Below, in pieces: positions 10,730 to 22,856 of a stretch of DNA of 64,000 nucleotides. Within the stretch, counting starts at the first letter, position 1; each line of letters starts with the position of its first letter. The translations under genes were made by a program, and so were the position numbers. The stretch comes from Janibacter endophyticus. GTDB taxonomy: Bacteria; Actinomycetota; Actinomycetes; Actinomycetales; Dermatophilaceae. Under the pieces are notes generated by a model. It did not search any database, had not been told where the DNA came from, and saw only the letters and a program-made list of their open reading frames with translations. The stretch spans positions 2,046,001-2,110,000 of the forward strand of contig NZ_JAFEJG010000004.1 in the NCBI RefSeq assembly GCF_016888335.1. Direction: 5' to 3'.

Positions 10730-12267
10730 GCCCGGCGCGGGTCACCGCGACGTCCAACCCCCTTCGGGACCCCCGCGACAAGCGGCTCCCGAAGATCGCC
10801 GGGCCGTGCAGCCTCGTGCTCTTCGGCGTCACCGGTGACCTCGCCCGCAAGAAGCTGCTGCCGGCGATCTACGACCTCGCCAACCGGGGGCTGCTGCCGC
10901 CCGGCTTCAGCCTCGTCGGCTTCGCCCGGCGTGACTGGGAGGACCAGGACTTCGGCAAGATCGTCTACGAGGCGGTCCGCGCACACGCCCGCACGCCCTT
11001 CCGCGAGGAGGTGTGGCGCTCGCTGTCCGAGGGCTTCCGCTTCGTGCCAGGGGTCTTCGACGACGACGCCGCCTTCGACCTGCTCACAGCGACGGTGCGC
11101 GAGCTCGACGAGCAGCGCGGCACCGGGGGCAACCACGCGTTCTACCTCTCGATCCCGCCTGGATTCTTCGCGACCGTCTGCCAGCAGCTCCAGCGCAGCG
11201 GACTGACCTCCGGCGAGAGCGACTCGTGGCGCCGCGTCGTCATCGAGAAGCCCTTCGGCCACGACCTCGAGAGCGCGCGTGAGCTCAACGCGATCGTCGA
11301 GGAGGTCTTCCCCGCGGACTCGATCTTCCGGATCGACCACTACCTCGGCAAGGAGACGGTGCAGAACCTCCTCGCGCTGCGCTTCGCCAACCAGATGTTC
11401 GAGCCGGTCTGGAACAGCCACTACGTCGACCACGTGCAGATCACGATGGCCGAGGACATCGGCATCGGCGGTCGCGCCGGGTACTACGACGGCATCGGCG
11501 CCGCCCGCGACGTCATCCAGAACCACCTCCTCCAGCTGCTCGCGCTCACCGCGATGGAGGAGCCGACCTCCTTCACCGCCGACGCGCTGCGGGCCGAGAA
11601 GGAGAAGGTGCTGGGAGCCGTGCGGCTCCCCCGGGACCTCGCCCGGCACACCGCCCGCGGTCAGTACGCCGCGGGCTGGCAGGGCGGCGAGGAGGTCATC
11701 GGCTACCGCGAGGAGGAGGGCGTCGACGAGAGCTCGACGACCGAGACCTACGCGGCGATGCGCCTCGACATCGACAACCGCCGCTGGGCGGGCGTCCCCT
11801 TCTACCTGCGCACCGGCAAGCGGCTCGGCAAGCGGGTCACCGAGATCGCGGTCGTCTTCCGCCGGGCGCCGCACCTGCCCTTCAACGACACCGAGACCGA
11901 GGAGCTGGGGCAGAACGCCGTCGTCATCCGGGTCCAGCCCGACGAGGGCATCACGATGCGCTTCGGCGCGAAGGTCCCCGGCAACCAGATGGAGGTGCGC
12001 GACGTGACGATGGACTTCGGCTACGGGCGCGCCTTCACCGAGAAGAGCCCCGAGGCCTACGAGCGCCTCATCCTCGACGTGCTCCTCGGCGACCCGCCGC
12101 TCTTCCCCCGGCACGAGGAGGTCGAGCTCTCCTGGGAGATCCTCGACCCGATCGAGCGCTTCTGGGCCAAGCAGCGCGGCATCGACCAGTACCCCGCGGG
12201 CACCTGGGGCCCGGACAGCGCCGACGAGATGATGCGGCGCGACGGCCGCGAGTGGAGGATGCCGTGA
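10726..12267 (+). CDS. zwf: Glucose-6-phosphate 1-dehydrogenase
   Basis: A 513-residue NADP-dependent enzyme that commits glucose-6-phosphate to the oxidative pentose-phosphate pathway. The Rossmann loop GVTGDLARKKLLPAIYDL lies near residues 34-51 and the active-site signature RIDHYLGKE near 201-209. Length is normal. The ATG overlaps the pgi stop (ATGA). Its product feeds Pgl, encoded two genes on, and in actinobacteria its activity depends on OpcA, encoded immediately downstream. Confidence 0.97.
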   Translation: MSPARVTATSNPLRDPRDKRLPKIAGPCSLVLFGVTGDLARKKLLPAIYDLANRGLLPPGFSLVGFARRDWEDQDFGKIVYEAVRAHARTPFREEVWRSLSEGFRFVPGVFDDDAAFDLLTATVRELDEQRGTGGNHAFYLSIPPGFFATVCQQLQRSGLTSGESDSWRRVVIEKPFGHDLESARELNAIVEEVFPADSIFRIDHYLGKETVQNLLALRFANQMFEPVWNSHYVDHVQITMAEDIGIGGRAGYYDGIGAARDVIQNHLLQLLALTAMEEPTSFTADALRAEKEKVLGAVRLPRDLARHTARGQYAAGWQGGEEVIGYREEEGVDESSTTETYAAMRLDIDNRRWAGVPFYLRTGKRLGKRVTEIAVVFRRAPHLPFNDTETEELGQNAVVIRVQPDEGITMRFGAKVPGNQMEVRDVTMDFGYGRAFTEKSPEAYERLILDVLLGDPPLFPRHEEVELSWEILDPIERFWAKQRGIDQYPAGTWGPDSADEMMRRDGREWRMP

Positions 12268-13394
12268 TCGTCGACCTCCCGAGCACCACGACGCAGGCCG
12301 TCTCGAAACGGCTCGTCCAGCTCCGCCAGGACGTGGGGGCGATGGCCCTCTCGCGGGTCCTCACGCTCGTCGTCGTCGCCGACGAGGACGACATCGACGA
12401 GGCGGTCGAGGTCGCCAACGACGCAAGCCACCAGCACCCGTGCCGGATCGTCGCGGTCGCCCGGGGCAACCGCCGGGGCAAGGCCCGGCTCGACGCGCAG
12501 ATCCGCCTCGGCGGTGACGCCGGCGCCAGCGAGGTCGTCGTGCTGCGGCTCTACGGCCCGCTCGTCGCCCACGCCCGCAGCGTCGTCATCCCGCTGCTCC
12601 TGCCCGACTCCCCCGTCGTGACGTGGTGGCCCAAGGACCCCCCGAAGCACCCGGCGGGGGACCCCGTCGGCGAGATCGCCCAGCGCCGGATCACCGACGT
12701 CGCGACCCTGCCGAGCTACGGCTCGACCCTGCGGCGGCTCGCCGAGGCCTACACCGACGGCGACACCGACCTCGCATGGTCCCGGATCACCCTCTGGCGC
12801 GGGCTGCTCGCCGCGGCCCTCGACCGGGCTCCCTTCGAGCCGATCACGGGGGCCGTCGTCACCGGGGCGAGCGACTCGCCCTCGGTCGACCTGCTCGCCG
12901 GCTGGCTGCAGCACCGGCTGCGCTGCCCCGTCTCCGTCGTGCGCTCACGCAGCCGCACCGGCGTCATCTCGGTCCGGCTCGAGCGGCGCTCGGGCACGAT
13001 CGACCTCGTGCGCCCGCAGGACGGAGACACCGCCACGCTCGAGCAGACCGGCGAGCCGCCGCGCGCGATCGCACTGGCCCACCGCAGCGACGCCGAGTGC
13101 CTCGCCGACGAGCTGAGCCGGCTCGACCCGGACGAGGTGTACGGCGACGCCCTGACCAAGGGGATGTCCAAGATCACCCGGCGTCGCGGCAGGATGTCGG
13201 ACGCCGTGGCCAAGGGATCGGTCCCCTCCCCCTCGGACAGCCGCAAGGCCGCCGCGAGGCTCGAGGAGGAGGCCGCCGCGACCCTCGCGTCAGCGATGAT
13301 CGAGGCCGCTCCCGAGCCGAGGAAGAGCTCCAGCGAGCCCAGAGCCGTCAAGAAGGCCGCCCGGCGCAAGCTCTCGCAGAAGGGGACCCGCTGA
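12264..13394 (+). CDS. opcA: Glucose-6-phosphate dehydrogenase assembly protein OpcA
   Basis: A 376-residue OpcA-family protein, known in cyanobacteria and actinobacteria as a factor for assembly or activity of Zwf. Recognisable stretches are VVVLRLYGPLVAHARSVVIP, VTWWPKDPPK and DPDEVYGDAL. I take the GTG at 12264, which overlaps the zwf stop and has GGAGG five bases upstream; another GTG at 12252 is possible. The last 60 or so residues are Ala/Lys/Ser-rich and probably disordered. Confidence 0.93.
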   Translation: MIVDLPSTTTQAVSKRLVQLRQDVGAMALSRVLTLVVVADEDDIDEAVEVANDASHQHPCRIVAVARGNRRGKARLDAQIRLGGDAGASEVVVLRLYGPLVAHARSVVIPLLLPDSPVVTWWPKDPPKHPAGDPVGEIAQRRITDVATLPSYGSTLRRLAEAYTDGDTDLAWSRITLWRGLLAAALDRAPFEPITGAVVTGASDSPSVDLLAGWLQHRLRCPVSVVRSRSRTGVISVRLERRSGTIDLVRPQDGDTATLEQTGEPPRAIALAHRSDAECLADELSRLDPDEVYGDALTKGMSKITRRRGRMSDAVAKGSVPSPSDSRKAAARLEEEAAATLASAMIEAAPEPRKSSSEPRAVKKAARRKLSQKGTR

Positions 13395-14128
13395 TGCCCG
13401 CGCCCGTCGAGATCGTCGTCGAGCGGGACCAGGACGCCCTCGCGACGACCGTCGCCCGCTGTCTCCAGGCCCACCTCGAGCAGGCTCGGGCCGCCGGCCG
13501 CCCCGCCGAGATCGGGCTCACCGGCGGGTCGATGGGCAGCGCGACGATGGCCGCCTGGGTGCAGGCCCAGGCCGCGTGCGCCGCCGACCTCTCCGACGTC
13601 GCCCTGTGGTGGGGCGACGAGCGCTACCTCCCGGCCGGGGACCCCGACCGCAACGACACCCAGGCCGACGAGGCGGGCCTGGCGCGCCTCGGGCTGCCGG
13701 AGAGCGCCGTCCACCGGGTACCGGGCCCTGACTCCAGCGACGACCTCGCGGACGCCGCCGCCCGCTACGCCGCGACGATCCGCTCCGCCGGGCGGGGTGG
13801 CTTCGAGGTGCTCATGCTCGGGGTCGGCCCGGACGGGCACGTCGCCTCGCTCTTCCCCGGTCACCCTGCCCAGCAGACGAGCGACGCGATCACCGTCGCC
13901 GTGCACGGATCGCCGAAGCCGCCGCCCGAGCGGGTGTCGCTGACCTTCGAGGCGATGGAGCGCAGCCACGAGGTGTGGTTCCTCGTCAGGGGTGGCGACA
14001 AGGCCGAGGCCGTGCGGGACGGGGTCGAGGGTGCTCCCCCGGAGGTCTCCAGCGCCGCGCAGGTACGAGGCACGGCGCGCACGGTGTGGTTCCTCGACGA
14101 GGAGGCGGCGAGCCTGCTCCGTCGGTGA
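13394..14128 (+). CDS. pgl: 6-phosphogluconolactonase
   Basis: A 244-residue enzyme of the NagB/DevB fold that hydrolyses 6-phosphogluconolactone from the Zwf reaction. Family motifs are GLTGGSMG near residue 38, ALWWGDERYLP near 73 and MLGVGPDGHVASLFPGHP near 140. It is the last gene of the pentose-phosphate operon; the ATG shares one base with the opcA stop (TGATG). It converges on rbpA, leaving a gap of only 9 nt. Confidence 0.95.
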   Translation: MPAPVEIVVERDQDALATTVARCLQAHLEQARAAGRPAEIGLTGGSMGSATMAAWVQAQAACAADLSDVALWWGDERYLPAGDPDRNDTQADEAGLARLGLPESAVHRVPGPDSSDDLADAAARYAATIRSAGRGGFEVLMLGVGPDGHVASLFPGHPAQQTSDAITVAVHGSPKPPPERVSLTFEAMERSHEVWFLVRGGDKAEAVRDGVEGAPPEVSSAAQVRGTARTVWFLDEEAASLLRR

Positions 14129-14137
14129 CCGGTCCGC

Positions 14138-14494
14138 TCAGTCGGTGTCGGTGCCGCGCAGCCGGCGCAGCTCGCCGAGCCGCTCCTCGAGCAGCGCCGC
14201 GCCCTCGCTGTCGCTGCGGCGCTCCTTCACGTAGGCCAGGTGGGTCTTGTAGACCTCGGCCTTCGGCGCCGCCGGCGGGTGGTCCTTGTCCTGACCGGCG
14301 GGCAGGCCGCACCGGGTGCACTCCCACTGCTCCGGGATCTCCACGCCGGGGTCGACGGAGAAGCTCGGGCGCACCTCGTGGCCGTTGCCGCACCAGTACG
14401 AGACGAAGGTCCGGGGTGCGGTGTCGCCGCGCTCCGCCTCGCCCATGGGCCCGGCGCCGACCCGGCTACCCCGGATCGCGTTGCCACCAGCCAT
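14138..14494 (-). CDS. rbpA: RNA polymerase-binding protein RbpA
   Basis: A 118-residue actinobacterial factor that binds RNA polymerase and the principal sigma factor and stabilises the open promoter complex. The core RFVSYWCGNGHEVRPSF-like segment, the WECTRCGLPAG cysteine pair and the C-terminal sigma-interaction helix (KTHLAYVKERRSDSEGAALL) are all present. The ATG at 14494 has AGGAG six bases upstream. Presence of this gene is by itself strong evidence for an actinobacterium. Confidence 0.95.
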   Translation of the reverse strand: MAGGNAIRGSRVGAGPMGEAERGDTAPRTFVSYWCGNGHEVRPSFSVDPGVEIPEQWECTRCGLPAGQDKDHPPAAPKAEVYKTHLAYVKERRSDSEGAALLEERLGELRRLRGTDTD

Positions 14495-14525
14495 GTGGGA
14501 CTCCTAGGTGTGTGTTCGGAGGCTC

Positions 14526-14771
14526 TTAGACGTCGAAGCGGTCGATGAGACCCATGCCCACGATGGCGACGAACCACAGCAGGGCGACGACGACGGTGAA
14601 CCTCGTGAGGTTGCGCTCGGCGACCGAGGACGATCCGAGCGAGGCCGTCATGCCACCACCGAACATGTCGGAGATGCCGCCACCCTTGCCCTTGTGCATG
14701 AGGATGAGGAGGGTGAGGATCAGCCCGGTGATCACGACGATCACCTGGAGTGCGATACGAACTGCGTCCAC
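14526..14771 (-). CDS. secG: Preprotein translocase subunit SecG
   Basis: An 81-residue membrane protein of the SecYEG channel with two hydrophobic helices (IALQVIVVITGLILTLLILM and FTVVVALLWFVAIVGMGLI) joined by the family loop KGKGGGISDMFGGG. The start is a GTG with GGAAG upstream. It follows gap-pgk-tpiA on the same strand, the standard actinobacterial order, with a hairpin between tpiA and this gene. Confidence 0.95.
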   Translation of the reverse strand: MDAVRIALQVIVVITGLILTLLILMHKGKGGGISDMFGGGMTASLGSSSVAERNLTRFTVVVALLWFVAIVGMGLIDRFDV

Positions 14772-14810
14772 GCGGATGCTTCCTTGGATGCTCGTGAGGT
14801 GAAGATGGCC

Positions 14811-14835
14811 TGCCGGGCAGGATACCTGCCCGGCA
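14811..14835 (-). terminator. Hairpin between tpiA and secG
   Basis: A perfect 10-bp inverted repeat, TGCCGGGCAG and CTGCCCGGCA with loop GATAC, lies 4 nt after the tpiA stop. There is no T-run after it, so it may attenuate rather than end transcription into secG. Confidence 0.6.
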
Positions 14836-14839
14836 CGCC

Positions 14840-15631
14840 TCAGGCCGTCAGGTGCTGCTGGTAGCGGCAGATCGCGGAGAACTCCTCGGCCTCGAGCGAG
14901 GCACCGCCGACGAGCGCGCCGTCGACGTCCTCACCGGCCATGATCGCCGCGACGTTGCCGGACTTCACCGAGCCGCCGTAGAGCACCCGGATCCCCGCGG
15001 CGATCTCGGGCGAGGCGATCTCCGCGAGGGTCTCGCGCACCGCGGCGCAGACCTCCTGGGCGTCCTCGGGGGTGGCGACCTCGCCGGTGCCGATGGCCCA
15101 CACGGGCTCGTAGGCGACGACGACGCTCTTGAGCTGCTCCTCGGTCAGACCCGCGAGCGAGCCCTTGACCTGGGCGACGACGTGCTCGACGTGGGTGCCT
15201 GCCTGACGGATCTCGAGGCCCTCGCCGACGCAGACGATCGGGACGAGCCCGTGGCGGTAGGCGGCGGCCGCCTTGGCGGCCACGACCTCGTCGCTCTCCG
15301 CGTGGTACTCGCGGCGCTCGCTGTGGCCGACGACGACGTAGGTGCAGCCGAGCTTGGCGAGGAAGGCTCCGGAGATCTCACCGGTGTAGGCGCCGGAGTC
15401 GTGCTGGGAAAGGTCCTGCGCCCCGTAGCGGAGCGCGAGCTTGTCTCCGTCGACGAGCGTCTGGACCGAGCGCAGGTCGGTGAAGGGCGGGACCACGACC
15501 ACCTCGACGGCACCGAAGTCGTGCCGACCGTCACGCAGGGTCCAGTCGAGCTTCTGCACGAGGTGCGCGGCCTGCATGTGGTCGAGATTCATCTTCCAGT
15601 TGCCCGCCATGAGCGGGGTGCGCGTCGCCAT
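14840..15631 (-). CDS. tpiA: Triosephosphate isomerase
   Basis: A 263-residue TIM-barrel enzyme interconverting dihydroxyacetone phosphate and glyceraldehyde-3-phosphate. The N-terminal GNWKMN, the electrophilic histidine in VVGHSERR, the catalytic glutamate in [11 protein letters not shown] and the phosphate loop [11 protein letters not shown] are intact. The ATG shares a base with the pgk stop (TGATG), so gap-pgk-tpiA reads as one operon. Confidence 0.97.
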   Translation of the reverse strand: MATRTPLMAGNWKMNLDHMQAAHLVQKLDWTLRDGRHDFGAVEVVVVPPFTDLRSVQTLVDGDKLALRYGAQDLSQHDSGAYTGEISGAFLAKLGCTYVVVGHSERREYHAESDEVVAAKAAAAYRHGLVPIVCVGEGLEIRQAGTHVEHVVAQVKGSLAGLTEEQLKSVVVAYEPVWAIGTGEVATPEDAQEVCAAVRETLAEIASPEIAAGIRVLYGGSVKSGNVAAIMAGEDVDGALVGGASLEAEEFSAICRYQQHLTA

Positions 15632-16836
15632 CAGTTCTTCTCCTCGTGGATGGACAGGCCGGGCAGCTCCTTGCCCTCGAGGTACTCGAGGGAGGCGCCA
15701 CCCCCGGTGCTGATGTGGCCAAAGTCCGAGTCGGCGAAGCCGAGCTGGCGGACCGCGGCGGCGGAGTCGCCACCGCCGACGACGGTGAGGGCTCCCCCCT
15801 TCGTCGCCTCGACGAGCGCCGCGGCGACGGCCTTCGTGCCGGCCGCGTAGGGGGCCATCTCGAACGCGCCCATCGGGCCGTTCCAGAAGACGGTCCTGCA
15901 GTCACGGAGCTTCTCGGCGAAGGCCGTCCCGGACTCGGGGCCGATGTCCAGGCCCATCCGGTCGGCGGGGATGGCGTCCGCGGCGACGACCTCGTGGTCG
16001 GCGTCGGCGGAGAACTCGGTAGCGGCGACGACGTCGGTCGGCAGGACGATCTCGACCCCGTCCCGCTTGGCCCGCTCGAGGTACTCGCGGACGGTGTCGA
16101 GCTGGTCCTCCTCGAGGAGGCTCTTGCCGACCTCGTGGCCCTGGGCCTTGAGGAAGGTGAAGACCATGCCGCCGCCGATGATCAGGCGGTCGGCCGTGCC
16201 GAGCAGGTTGTCGATGACCCCGAGCTTGTCGGAGACCTTGGCGCCGCCGAGGACGACCGCGTAGGGACGCGCGGGGTCCTCGGTGAGGCGACGCAGCACG
16301 TCGACCTCGGCCTGGACGAGACCGCCGAGGGCCGCGGGGACGCGGGTGGCGATGTCGTAGACGGAGGCCTGCTTGCGGTGGACGACGCCGAAGCCGTCCG
16401 AGACGTAGGCGTCGGCCAGCGTGGCGAGGGCGTCCGCGAACTCGCCGCGCTCCCCCTCGTCCTTGCTCGTCTCGCCCGCGTTGAAGCGGAGGTTCTCGAG
16501 GAGGGCGACGTCACCGTCACCGAGCCCGGCGACGGCGCTCGCCGCGACCTGGCCGACGGTCTCCTCGACGAAGGTCACGTCCTGCCCGAGCAGCTCGCCG
16601 AGGCGGGCCGCGACGGGACGCAGGGAGTACCGGGGGTCCGGGGACCCCTTCGGCCGGCCGAGGTGGGCGCACACGACGACGCGTGCGCCCGCCTCGGACA
16701 GGCTCTTGATGGTCGGCACCGAGGCCCGGATGCGGCCGTCGTCGGTGATCGTCTCGCCGTCGAGCGGTACGTTGAGGTCGGATCGGACGAGGACGCGCTT
16801 GCCGCGCAGGTCGCCGAGGTCAGCGATGGTCTTCAC
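15631..16836 (-). CDS. pgk: Phosphoglycerate kinase
   Basis: A 401-residue glycolytic kinase transferring phosphate from 1,3-bisphosphoglycerate to ADP. The substrate-binding [10 protein letters not shown], the HLGRPKG motif, the hinge and C-terminal nucleotide loop [15 protein letters not shown] are intact. The start is a GTG at 16836 with AAAGG upstream. It lies 34 nt after gap and is coupled to tpiA. Confidence 0.97.
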   Translation of the reverse strand: MKTIADLGDLRGKRVLVRSDLNVPLDGETITDDGRIRASVPTIKSLSEAGARVVVCAHLGRPKGSPDPRYSLRPVAARLGELLGQDVTFVEETVGQVAASAVAGLGDGDVALLENLRFNAGETSKDEGERGEFADALATLADAYVSDGFGVVHRKQASVYDIATRVPAALGGLVQAEVDVLRRLTEDPARPYAVVLGGAKVSDKLGVIDNLLGTADRLIIGGGMVFTFLKAQGHEVGKSLLEEDQLDTVREYLERAKRDGVEIVLPTDVVAATEFSADADHEVVAADAIPADRMGLDIGPESGTAFAEKLRDCRTVFWNGPMGAFEMAPYAAGTKAVAAALVEATKGGALTVVGGGDSAAAVRQLGFADSDFGHISTGGGASLEYLEGKELPGLSIHEEKN

Positions 16837-16870
16837 GGTTCCGGGTGCCTTTCGGTGCGTCAGTGGTCGG

Positions 16871-17962
<1,092 letters not shown>

Positions 17963-17992
17963 TCACCGGGAGCAGATTGCGGAACGGCTCCC

Positions 17993-18973
17993 TCAGCCGT
18001 CGAGCATGTCGGGGGTGAGCGAGGCCTCGGTGTCCGGGATCCCGAGGTCCGCCGCCCGCTTGTCCGCCATGGCGAGCAGACGGCGGATCCGGCCCGCGAC
18101 GGCGTCCTTGGTCATCGGCGGCTCGGCCAGGCGGCCCAGCTCCTCGAGGCTCGCCTGCTTGTGCTGGACCCGCAGCTGGCCGGCCTCCCGGAGATGGTCG
18201 GGGATGTCGTCAGCGAGGATCTCCAGCGCTCGCTGGACGCGGGCACCGGCCGCGACGGCGGCCCGTGCCGAGCGGCGCAGGTTCGCGTCGTCGAAGTTCG
18301 CGAGACGGTTGGCGGTCGCGCGTACCTCGCGGCGCATCCGCCGCTCCTCCCAGGCGAGGACGGCGTCGTGGGCGCCGAGCTGGACGAGCAGGGCACTGAT
18401 CGCGTCGCCGTCGCGGATGACGACCCGGTCGACCCCACGGACCTCGCGGGCCTTGGCCGAGACACCGAGCCGGCGCGCGGCGCCGACGAGCGCCAGGGCG
18501 GCCTCCGGCCCCGGGCAGGTCACCTCGAGCGAGGAGGAGCGACCGGGTTCGGTGAGGCTGCCGTGCGCGAGGAAGGCACCACGCCACGCTGCGGAGGCGT
18601 CGCACCGCGAGCCGCCGACGACCTTCGGGGGAAGACCTCGGACCGGTCGTCCCCGGCCGTCCACGAGACCGGTCTGGCGGGCCAGCGCCTCGCCCTCCTC
18701 GGTCACCCGGACGACATAGCGCGAGCCCCGGCGCAGGCCACCGGCCGCGAGCACGATCATCTCGCAGCGGTGCCCGTAGACGTCGGCGATGTCCCGGCGC
18801 AGGCGCCGGGCCGCGTTGGCGGTGTCGAGCTCGGCCTCGATGACGATCCGGCCCCCCACGATGTGCAGGCCCCCGGCGAAGCGGAGCACCGCGGCGATCT
18901 CGGCCTTGCGGCAGCAGGTCTTGGTCACCTCGTGCCGGCTCAGCTCGTCCTTGACCTTCGCGGTCATCGCCAT
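17993..18973 (-). CDS. whiA: DNA-binding protein WhiA
   Basis: A 326-residue regulator with an N-terminal homing-endonuclease-like (LAGLIDADG-derived) fold and a C-terminal helix-turn-helix. WhiA drives sporulation and division genes in Streptomyces and is conserved in non-sporulating actinobacteria. The opening [15 protein letters not shown] and the C-terminal [20 protein letters not shown] are typical. It is last in the uvrC-rapZ-yvcK-whiA cluster, 40 nt after yvcK. Confidence 0.95.
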   Translation of the reverse strand: MAMTAKVKDELSRHEVTKTCCRKAEIAAVLRFAGGLHIVGGRIVIEAELDTANAARRLRRDIADVYGHRCEMIVLAAGGLRRGSRYVVRVTEEGEALARQTGLVDGRGRPVRGLPPKVVGGSRCDASAAWRGAFLAHGSLTEPGRSSSLEVTCPGPEAALALVGAARRLGVSAKAREVRGVDRVVIRDGDAISALLVQLGAHDAVLAWEERRMRREVRATANRLANFDDANLRRSARAAVAAGARVQRALEILADDIPDHLREAGQLRVQHKQASLEELGRLAEPPMTKDAVAGRIRRLLAMADKRAADLGIPDTEASLTPDMLDG

Positions 18974-19013
18974 GCGTGCGTCCTGACTGTCGTGCTCGTC
19001 GGTGCTGCCGGGT

Positions 19014-20009
19014 TCATCGGCCCGGGGTGTCCAGCTCGAGGATGTCACGGTACGCGGCGCCGAGACGCAGCGCATCGTGCTGACCGGGTCGCCCCGGCTG
19101 GGCGACCTGCGTGACGACCAGCTGAGCCCCGACGCGCGCGCACGCGATCTCCAGGCCGGGCCGGTCGTCGACGACCGAGGGGTCCGCGAGGACGCAGTCG
19201 ATCTGCAGCTCGGGTGCCGTGCTCGCGAGCACCTCGAGATGGCGCACCGCGGAGAAGCCCTGGGTCTCACCCGAGCTCTCGAGGTTGAGAGTGAGGATGC
19301 GGTTGGCGTTCGTCTCGACGAGCGCCTGGCGCAGCTCGGGGACGAGCAGGTGGGTGAGCACCGAGGTGAACCACGACCCGGGACCGAGGATCACCGCGTC
19401 GGCGTCACGGACCGCCTCGATCGCCTCGCGCCGCGCCGGGGGGTCCGACGGCAGCACCGCGATCGACTCGACGACCCCGGGCGTGCTGGCGATCTCGACC
19501 TGCCCGACGACCGTCGACAGCTCGTCGGGCCCGGCGGGGTGGACACCCCGGACCTGCGCCGTGAGCTCGAGCGGCACCGCGGACATGGGGAGCACACGGC
19601 CCCGCGCCTGGAGCAGCCTCCCCACGAGATCGAGCCCGGCGACCGGGTCGTCGTGCAGCTGCCACAGGGCGACGATGAGCAGGTTGCCCAGCGCGTGCCC
19701 GCCGAGATCGCCCGACCCGGAGAACCGGTGCTGCAGCACCTCGCTCCACGTGTGGCCCCACTCGCTGTCGTCGCAGAGCGCTGTGAGCGCCATCCGCAGG
19801 TCTCCCGGCGGGAGGACGCTGTAGTCCTCGCGCAGCCGCCCGCTCGAGCCGCCGTCGTCGGCGACCGTGACGACGGCCGTCACGGTCTCGGTGATGTAGC
19901 GCAGGGCCGTGAGCGAGACGGCGAGGCCGTGGCCGCCGCCGAGCGCCACCACGGCCGGCTGCGGCAGGCCCACCCTGGGGCCCACGGGGATGGCGAGCGA
20001 ACCGGTCAT
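19014..20009 (-). CDS. yvcK: Gluconeogenesis factor YvcK (CofD-like)
   Basis: A 331-residue CofD/YvcK-fold protein that binds UDP-sugars and supports growth and cell-wall homeostasis in the homologues studied. The nucleotide-binding [16 protein letters not shown] and [13 protein letters not shown] motifs are intact, as is [17 protein letters not shown]. Only one base separates the rapZ stop from this ATG. In M. tuberculosis the homologue is Rv1422, within the same gene order. Confidence 0.93.
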   Translation of the reverse strand: MTGSLAIPVGPRVGLPQPAVVALGGGHGLAVSLTALRYITETVTAVVTVADDGGSSGRLREDYSVLPPGDLRMALTALCDDSEWGHTWSEVLQHRFSGSGDLGGHALGNLLIVALWQLHDDPVAGLDLVGRLLQARGRVLPMSAVPLELTAQVRGVHPAGPDELSTVVGQVEIASTPGVVESIAVLPSDPPARREAIEAVRDADAVILGPGSWFTSVLTHLLVPELRQALVETNANRILTLNLESSGETQGFSAVRHLEVLASTAPELQIDCVLADPSVVDDRPGLEIACARVGAQLVVTQVAQPGRPGQHDALRLGAAYRDILELDTPGR

Positions 20010-20010
20010 G

Positions 20011-20895
20011 TCACTCCTGCCCGAGGTCGCGGTGCACGACGAAGGTCTCCACCGTCTCGCTCGAGAGGCGGCGCGACAACGCCTCCGCCACCGCGACGCT
20101 GCGGTGCTTGCCACCGGTGCAGCCGACAGCGACGGTGACGTACTTGCGGTTCTCCCGCAGGTATCCCGCGAGCACGGGCTCGAAGAGCCGCACCACGGCG
20201 TCGAGGAACTCCTCCGCGCCCTCCTGCCCGAGGACGTAGCCCGACACCGCCTCCTCCCGGCCGGTGAAGGGCCGCAGCTCCGGCACCCAGAAGGGGTTGG
20301 GCAGCCACCGCATGTCGAAGACGAAGTCGGCGTCGAGCGGCACGCCGTACTTGAACCCGAAGGACATCACCGCGAGCCGCACGCTGTGCTCGACGTCCGC
20401 CGAGATGATCGGGTGGATCTTGCGGGAGAGCTGGTGGACGTTCAAGCCCGAGGTGTCGATGACGAGGTCGGAGACCGACCGGAGGTCCGAGAGCCGCTCC
20501 CGCTCGGCCTGGATGCCGTCGAGCAGACGTCCTCCCTGCTGGAGCGGGTGCGGCCGGCGGACCGACTCGAAGCGGCGGACGAGGGCCTCGTCCGTCGCGT
20601 CGAGGAAGAGGAGGCGGATCGACCACCCCTTCGCCCGGAGCCGCTCGATGGCCTCGTCGAGGTCGTCAAAGCCCTGGGCCCGGATGTCGAGCACGATCCC
20701 GACCTTGCGCTCCGGCACGCCCCGGCCGCTCTCCGCCGCCGCGTCGGCCATCTCGACGAGCTGCGGGAGCAGGGCCGTCGGCAGGTTGTCGATGACGTAC
20801 CAGCCGAGGTCCTCCATGACCTTGGCGACGGTCGAGCGGCCGGCGCCGCTCATCCCCGTGACGACATAGACCTCCGGCACGTCCTCCGACGTCAT
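20011..20895 (-). CDS. rapZ: RapZ/YvcJ-family P-loop nucleotide-binding protein
   Basis: A 294-residue GTPase/ATPase-like protein. The P-loop reads [10 protein letters not shown], with arginine in place of the usual lysine, as is common in actinobacterial members. The C-terminal domain carries [19 protein letters not shown] and [14 protein letters not shown], the parts used for RNA or metabolite binding in RapZ. The RNase-adaptor role is shown in E. coli; in actinobacteria the function is less clear. The ATG overlaps the uvrC stop. Confidence 0.93.
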   Translation of the reverse strand: MTSEDVPEVYVVTGMSGAGRSTVAKVMEDLGWYVIDNLPTALLPQLVEMADAAAESGRGVPERKVGIVLDIRAQGFDDLDEAIERLRAKGWSIRLLFLDATDEALVRRFESVRRPHPLQQGGRLLDGIQAERERLSDLRSVSDLVIDTSGLNVHQLSRKIHPIISADVEHSVRLAVMSFGFKYGVPLDADFVFDMRWLPNPFWVPELRPFTGREEAVSGYVLGQEGAEEFLDAVVRLFEPVLAGYLRENRKYVTVAVGCTGGKHRSVAVAEALSRRLSSETVETFVVHRDLGQE

Positions 20896-22850
20896 GACCT
20901 CTCCCCCTCGTCGTCGAGCACCTCACCGGTGCGCGGGTCCACCGCCGGCGCGGCGCTGTCCTGGCCCAACTCTGCCGCAAGTCTCGCCGCCAGCGCGGGC
21001 CCGATGCCCGGGACCGCCACGAGCTCCTCGACAGACGCGGCCCGCAGCCGCTTCACCGACCCGAATCGGGTCAGCAGCGCCTTGCGCCGTGCCTCGCCCA
21101 GCCCCGGGATCCCGTCGAGGGCCGAGGCGGTCATCGCCTTGCTCCGGCGCTGGCGGTGGAAGGTGATGGCGAAGCGGTGCGCCTCGTCGCGGACCCGCTG
21201 CAGGAGGTAGAGGCCCTCGGACGTCCGCGGCAGCAGGACGGGGAAGTCCTCGCCCGGCAGCCACAGCTCCTCGAGCCGCTTGGCCAGGCCGACGAGCGCG
21301 ACGTCGTCGATGCCGAGCTCGTCGAGGACCGCCTGGGCCGCGGCGACCTGAGGCGCGCCACCGTCGACGACGACGAGGTTCGGCGGGTAGGCGAAGCGGC
21401 GCGGCCGCCCGGTCTCCTCGTCGACCGGGCCGGCCACCCCTTCGCCCGGGTCGACCGCGAGAAGGTGACGCAGCCGTCGGGTGAGCACCTCGTGCATCGC
21501 CGCGGTGTCGTCCTTGCGGCCGTCGACGTCGCCGCGGACGATGAAGCGCCGGTACTCGGACTTGCGGGGCAGGCCGTCCTCGAAGACGACCATCGAGCCC
21601 ACGACCTCCTGGCCCTGGATGTGCGAGATGTCGAAGCACTCGATGCGCAGCGGCGCGTCCTCGAGGCCGAGTGCCTCCTGGATGTCCTGGAGCGCCTGGC
21701 TGCGCGCAGTGAGGTCGCCGGCGCGGGCCACCTTGTGCCGGGCGAGCGCCTGGGTGGCGTTGCGCGCGACGGTCTCGAGCAGCGCCCGCTTGTCGCCACG
21801 ACGCGGGACCCGCAAGTCGACCTGGCTCCCCCGGCGCTGACCCAGCCACGACGACATCGCGCCCGGGTCGCTCGGGAGGACCGGGACGAGGACCTCCCGG
21901 GGGACGTCCTCACCCCCTTCGTCGCCGTAGACCCGCTGGAGGAGGTGCTCGACGACCTCCGGCAGGCTCTCCGCGTCCTTCTCGGCGACCCAGCCGCGCT
22001 GCCCCCGGATCCGCCCGCCGCGGACGTGGAAGACCTGGATCGCGACCTCGAGCTCGTCGTCGGCGAGGGCGAAGACGTCGGCGTCGGTCCCGTCCGGCAG
22101 GACGACGACGGACTTCTCGAGCGCCTTGGTGAGGGCGCCGATGTCGTCGCGGAGCCGGGCGGCCTGCTCGAAGTCGAGCTCGGCCGAGGCCTCCCGCATC
22201 CGGGTCTCGAGCCGCTTGACGAAACGGTCGGAGCTGCCGGCGAGGAAGTCGCACAGCTCCTCGGCGATGGCCCGGTGCTCGTCGGCGTCGACCCGGCCGA
22301 CGCAGGGTGCCGAGCACTTGTCGATGTAGCCGAGCAGGCAGGGGCGCCCGACCTGCTCGGCCCGCCTGAAAACACCGTTGCTGCACGTGCGGACGGGGAA
22401 GACGCGCAGCAGGAGGTCGAGGGTCTCGCGGATGGCCCAGGCGTGCGTGTACGGCCCGAAGTAGCGGTTGCCCTTGCGCTTGCTGCCCCGCATGACCATC
22501 GCACGCGGGTACTCCTCGCTCATCGTCACGGCGAGGTAGGGGTAGGACTTGTCGTCGCGGTACTTGACGTTGAAGCGCGGGTCGAACTCCTTGATCCACG
22601 CGTACTCGAGCTGCAGCGCCTCGACCTCGGTGCTCACGACCGTCCACTCCACGGAGGCCCCGGTGCGCACCATCGTCGCGGTCCGCGGGTGCAGGCCGCC
22701 GACGTCCTGGAAGTACGAGGAGAGCCGTGATCGCAGCGACTTGGCCTTGCCGACGTAGATCACGCGGTCGTGGGCGTCCCGGAAGCGGTACACCCCCGGC
22801 TCCGCGGGGATCGAGCCCGGCGCGGGTCGGTAGGACGCTGGATCAGCCAC
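20892..22850 (-). CDS. uvrC: Excinuclease ABC subunit C
   Basis: A 652-residue nuclease that makes both incisions in nucleotide excision repair. An N-terminal GIY-YIG domain ([19 protein letters not shown], about 19-37), a UVR domain near residue 205, an RNase H-like endonuclease domain ([16 protein letters not shown]) and a C-terminal helix-hairpin-helix pair ([26 protein letters not shown]) are in the usual order. The GTG at 22850 follows TAGGGT by 6 nt, so it is probably leaderless. uvrA, uvrB and polA are also in this window. Confidence 0.97.
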   Translation of the reverse strand: MADPASYRPAPGSIPAEPGVYRFRDAHDRVIYVGKAKSLRSRLSSYFQDVGGLHPRTATMVRTGASVEWTVVSTEVEALQLEYAWIKEFDPRFNVKYRDDKSYPYLAVTMSEEYPRAMVMRGSKRKGNRYFGPYTHAWAIRETLDLLLRVFPVRTCSNGVFRRAEQVGRPCLLGYIDKCSAPCVGRVDADEHRAIAEELCDFLAGSSDRFVKRLETRMREASAELDFEQAARLRDDIGALTKALEKSVVVLPDGTDADVFALADDELEVAIQVFHVRGGRIRGQRGWVAEKDAESLPEVVEHLLQRVYGDEGGEDVPREVLVPVLPSDPGAMSSWLGQRRGSQVDLRVPRRGDKRALLETVARNATQALARHKVARAGDLTARSQALQDIQEALGLEDAPLRIECFDISHIQGQEVVGSMVVFEDGLPRKSEYRRFIVRGDVDGRKDDTAAMHEVLTRRLRHLLAVDPGEGVAGPVDEETGRPRRFAYPPNLVVVDGGAPQVAAAQAVLDELGIDDVALVGLAKRLEELWLPGEDFPVLLPRTSEGLYLLQRVRDEAHRFAITFHRQRRSKAMTASALDGIPGLGEARRKALLTRFGSVKRLRAASVEELVAVPGIGPALAARLAAELGQDSAAPAVDPRTGEVLDDEGERS

Positions 22851-22856
22851 CCCGCC

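Noticed and set aside
12252-12263. Earlier GTG start for opcA
   Set aside because: The GTG at 12264 overlaps the zwf stop as the other genes of this operon do, and has GGAGG at correct spacing; the earlier one has no such site.
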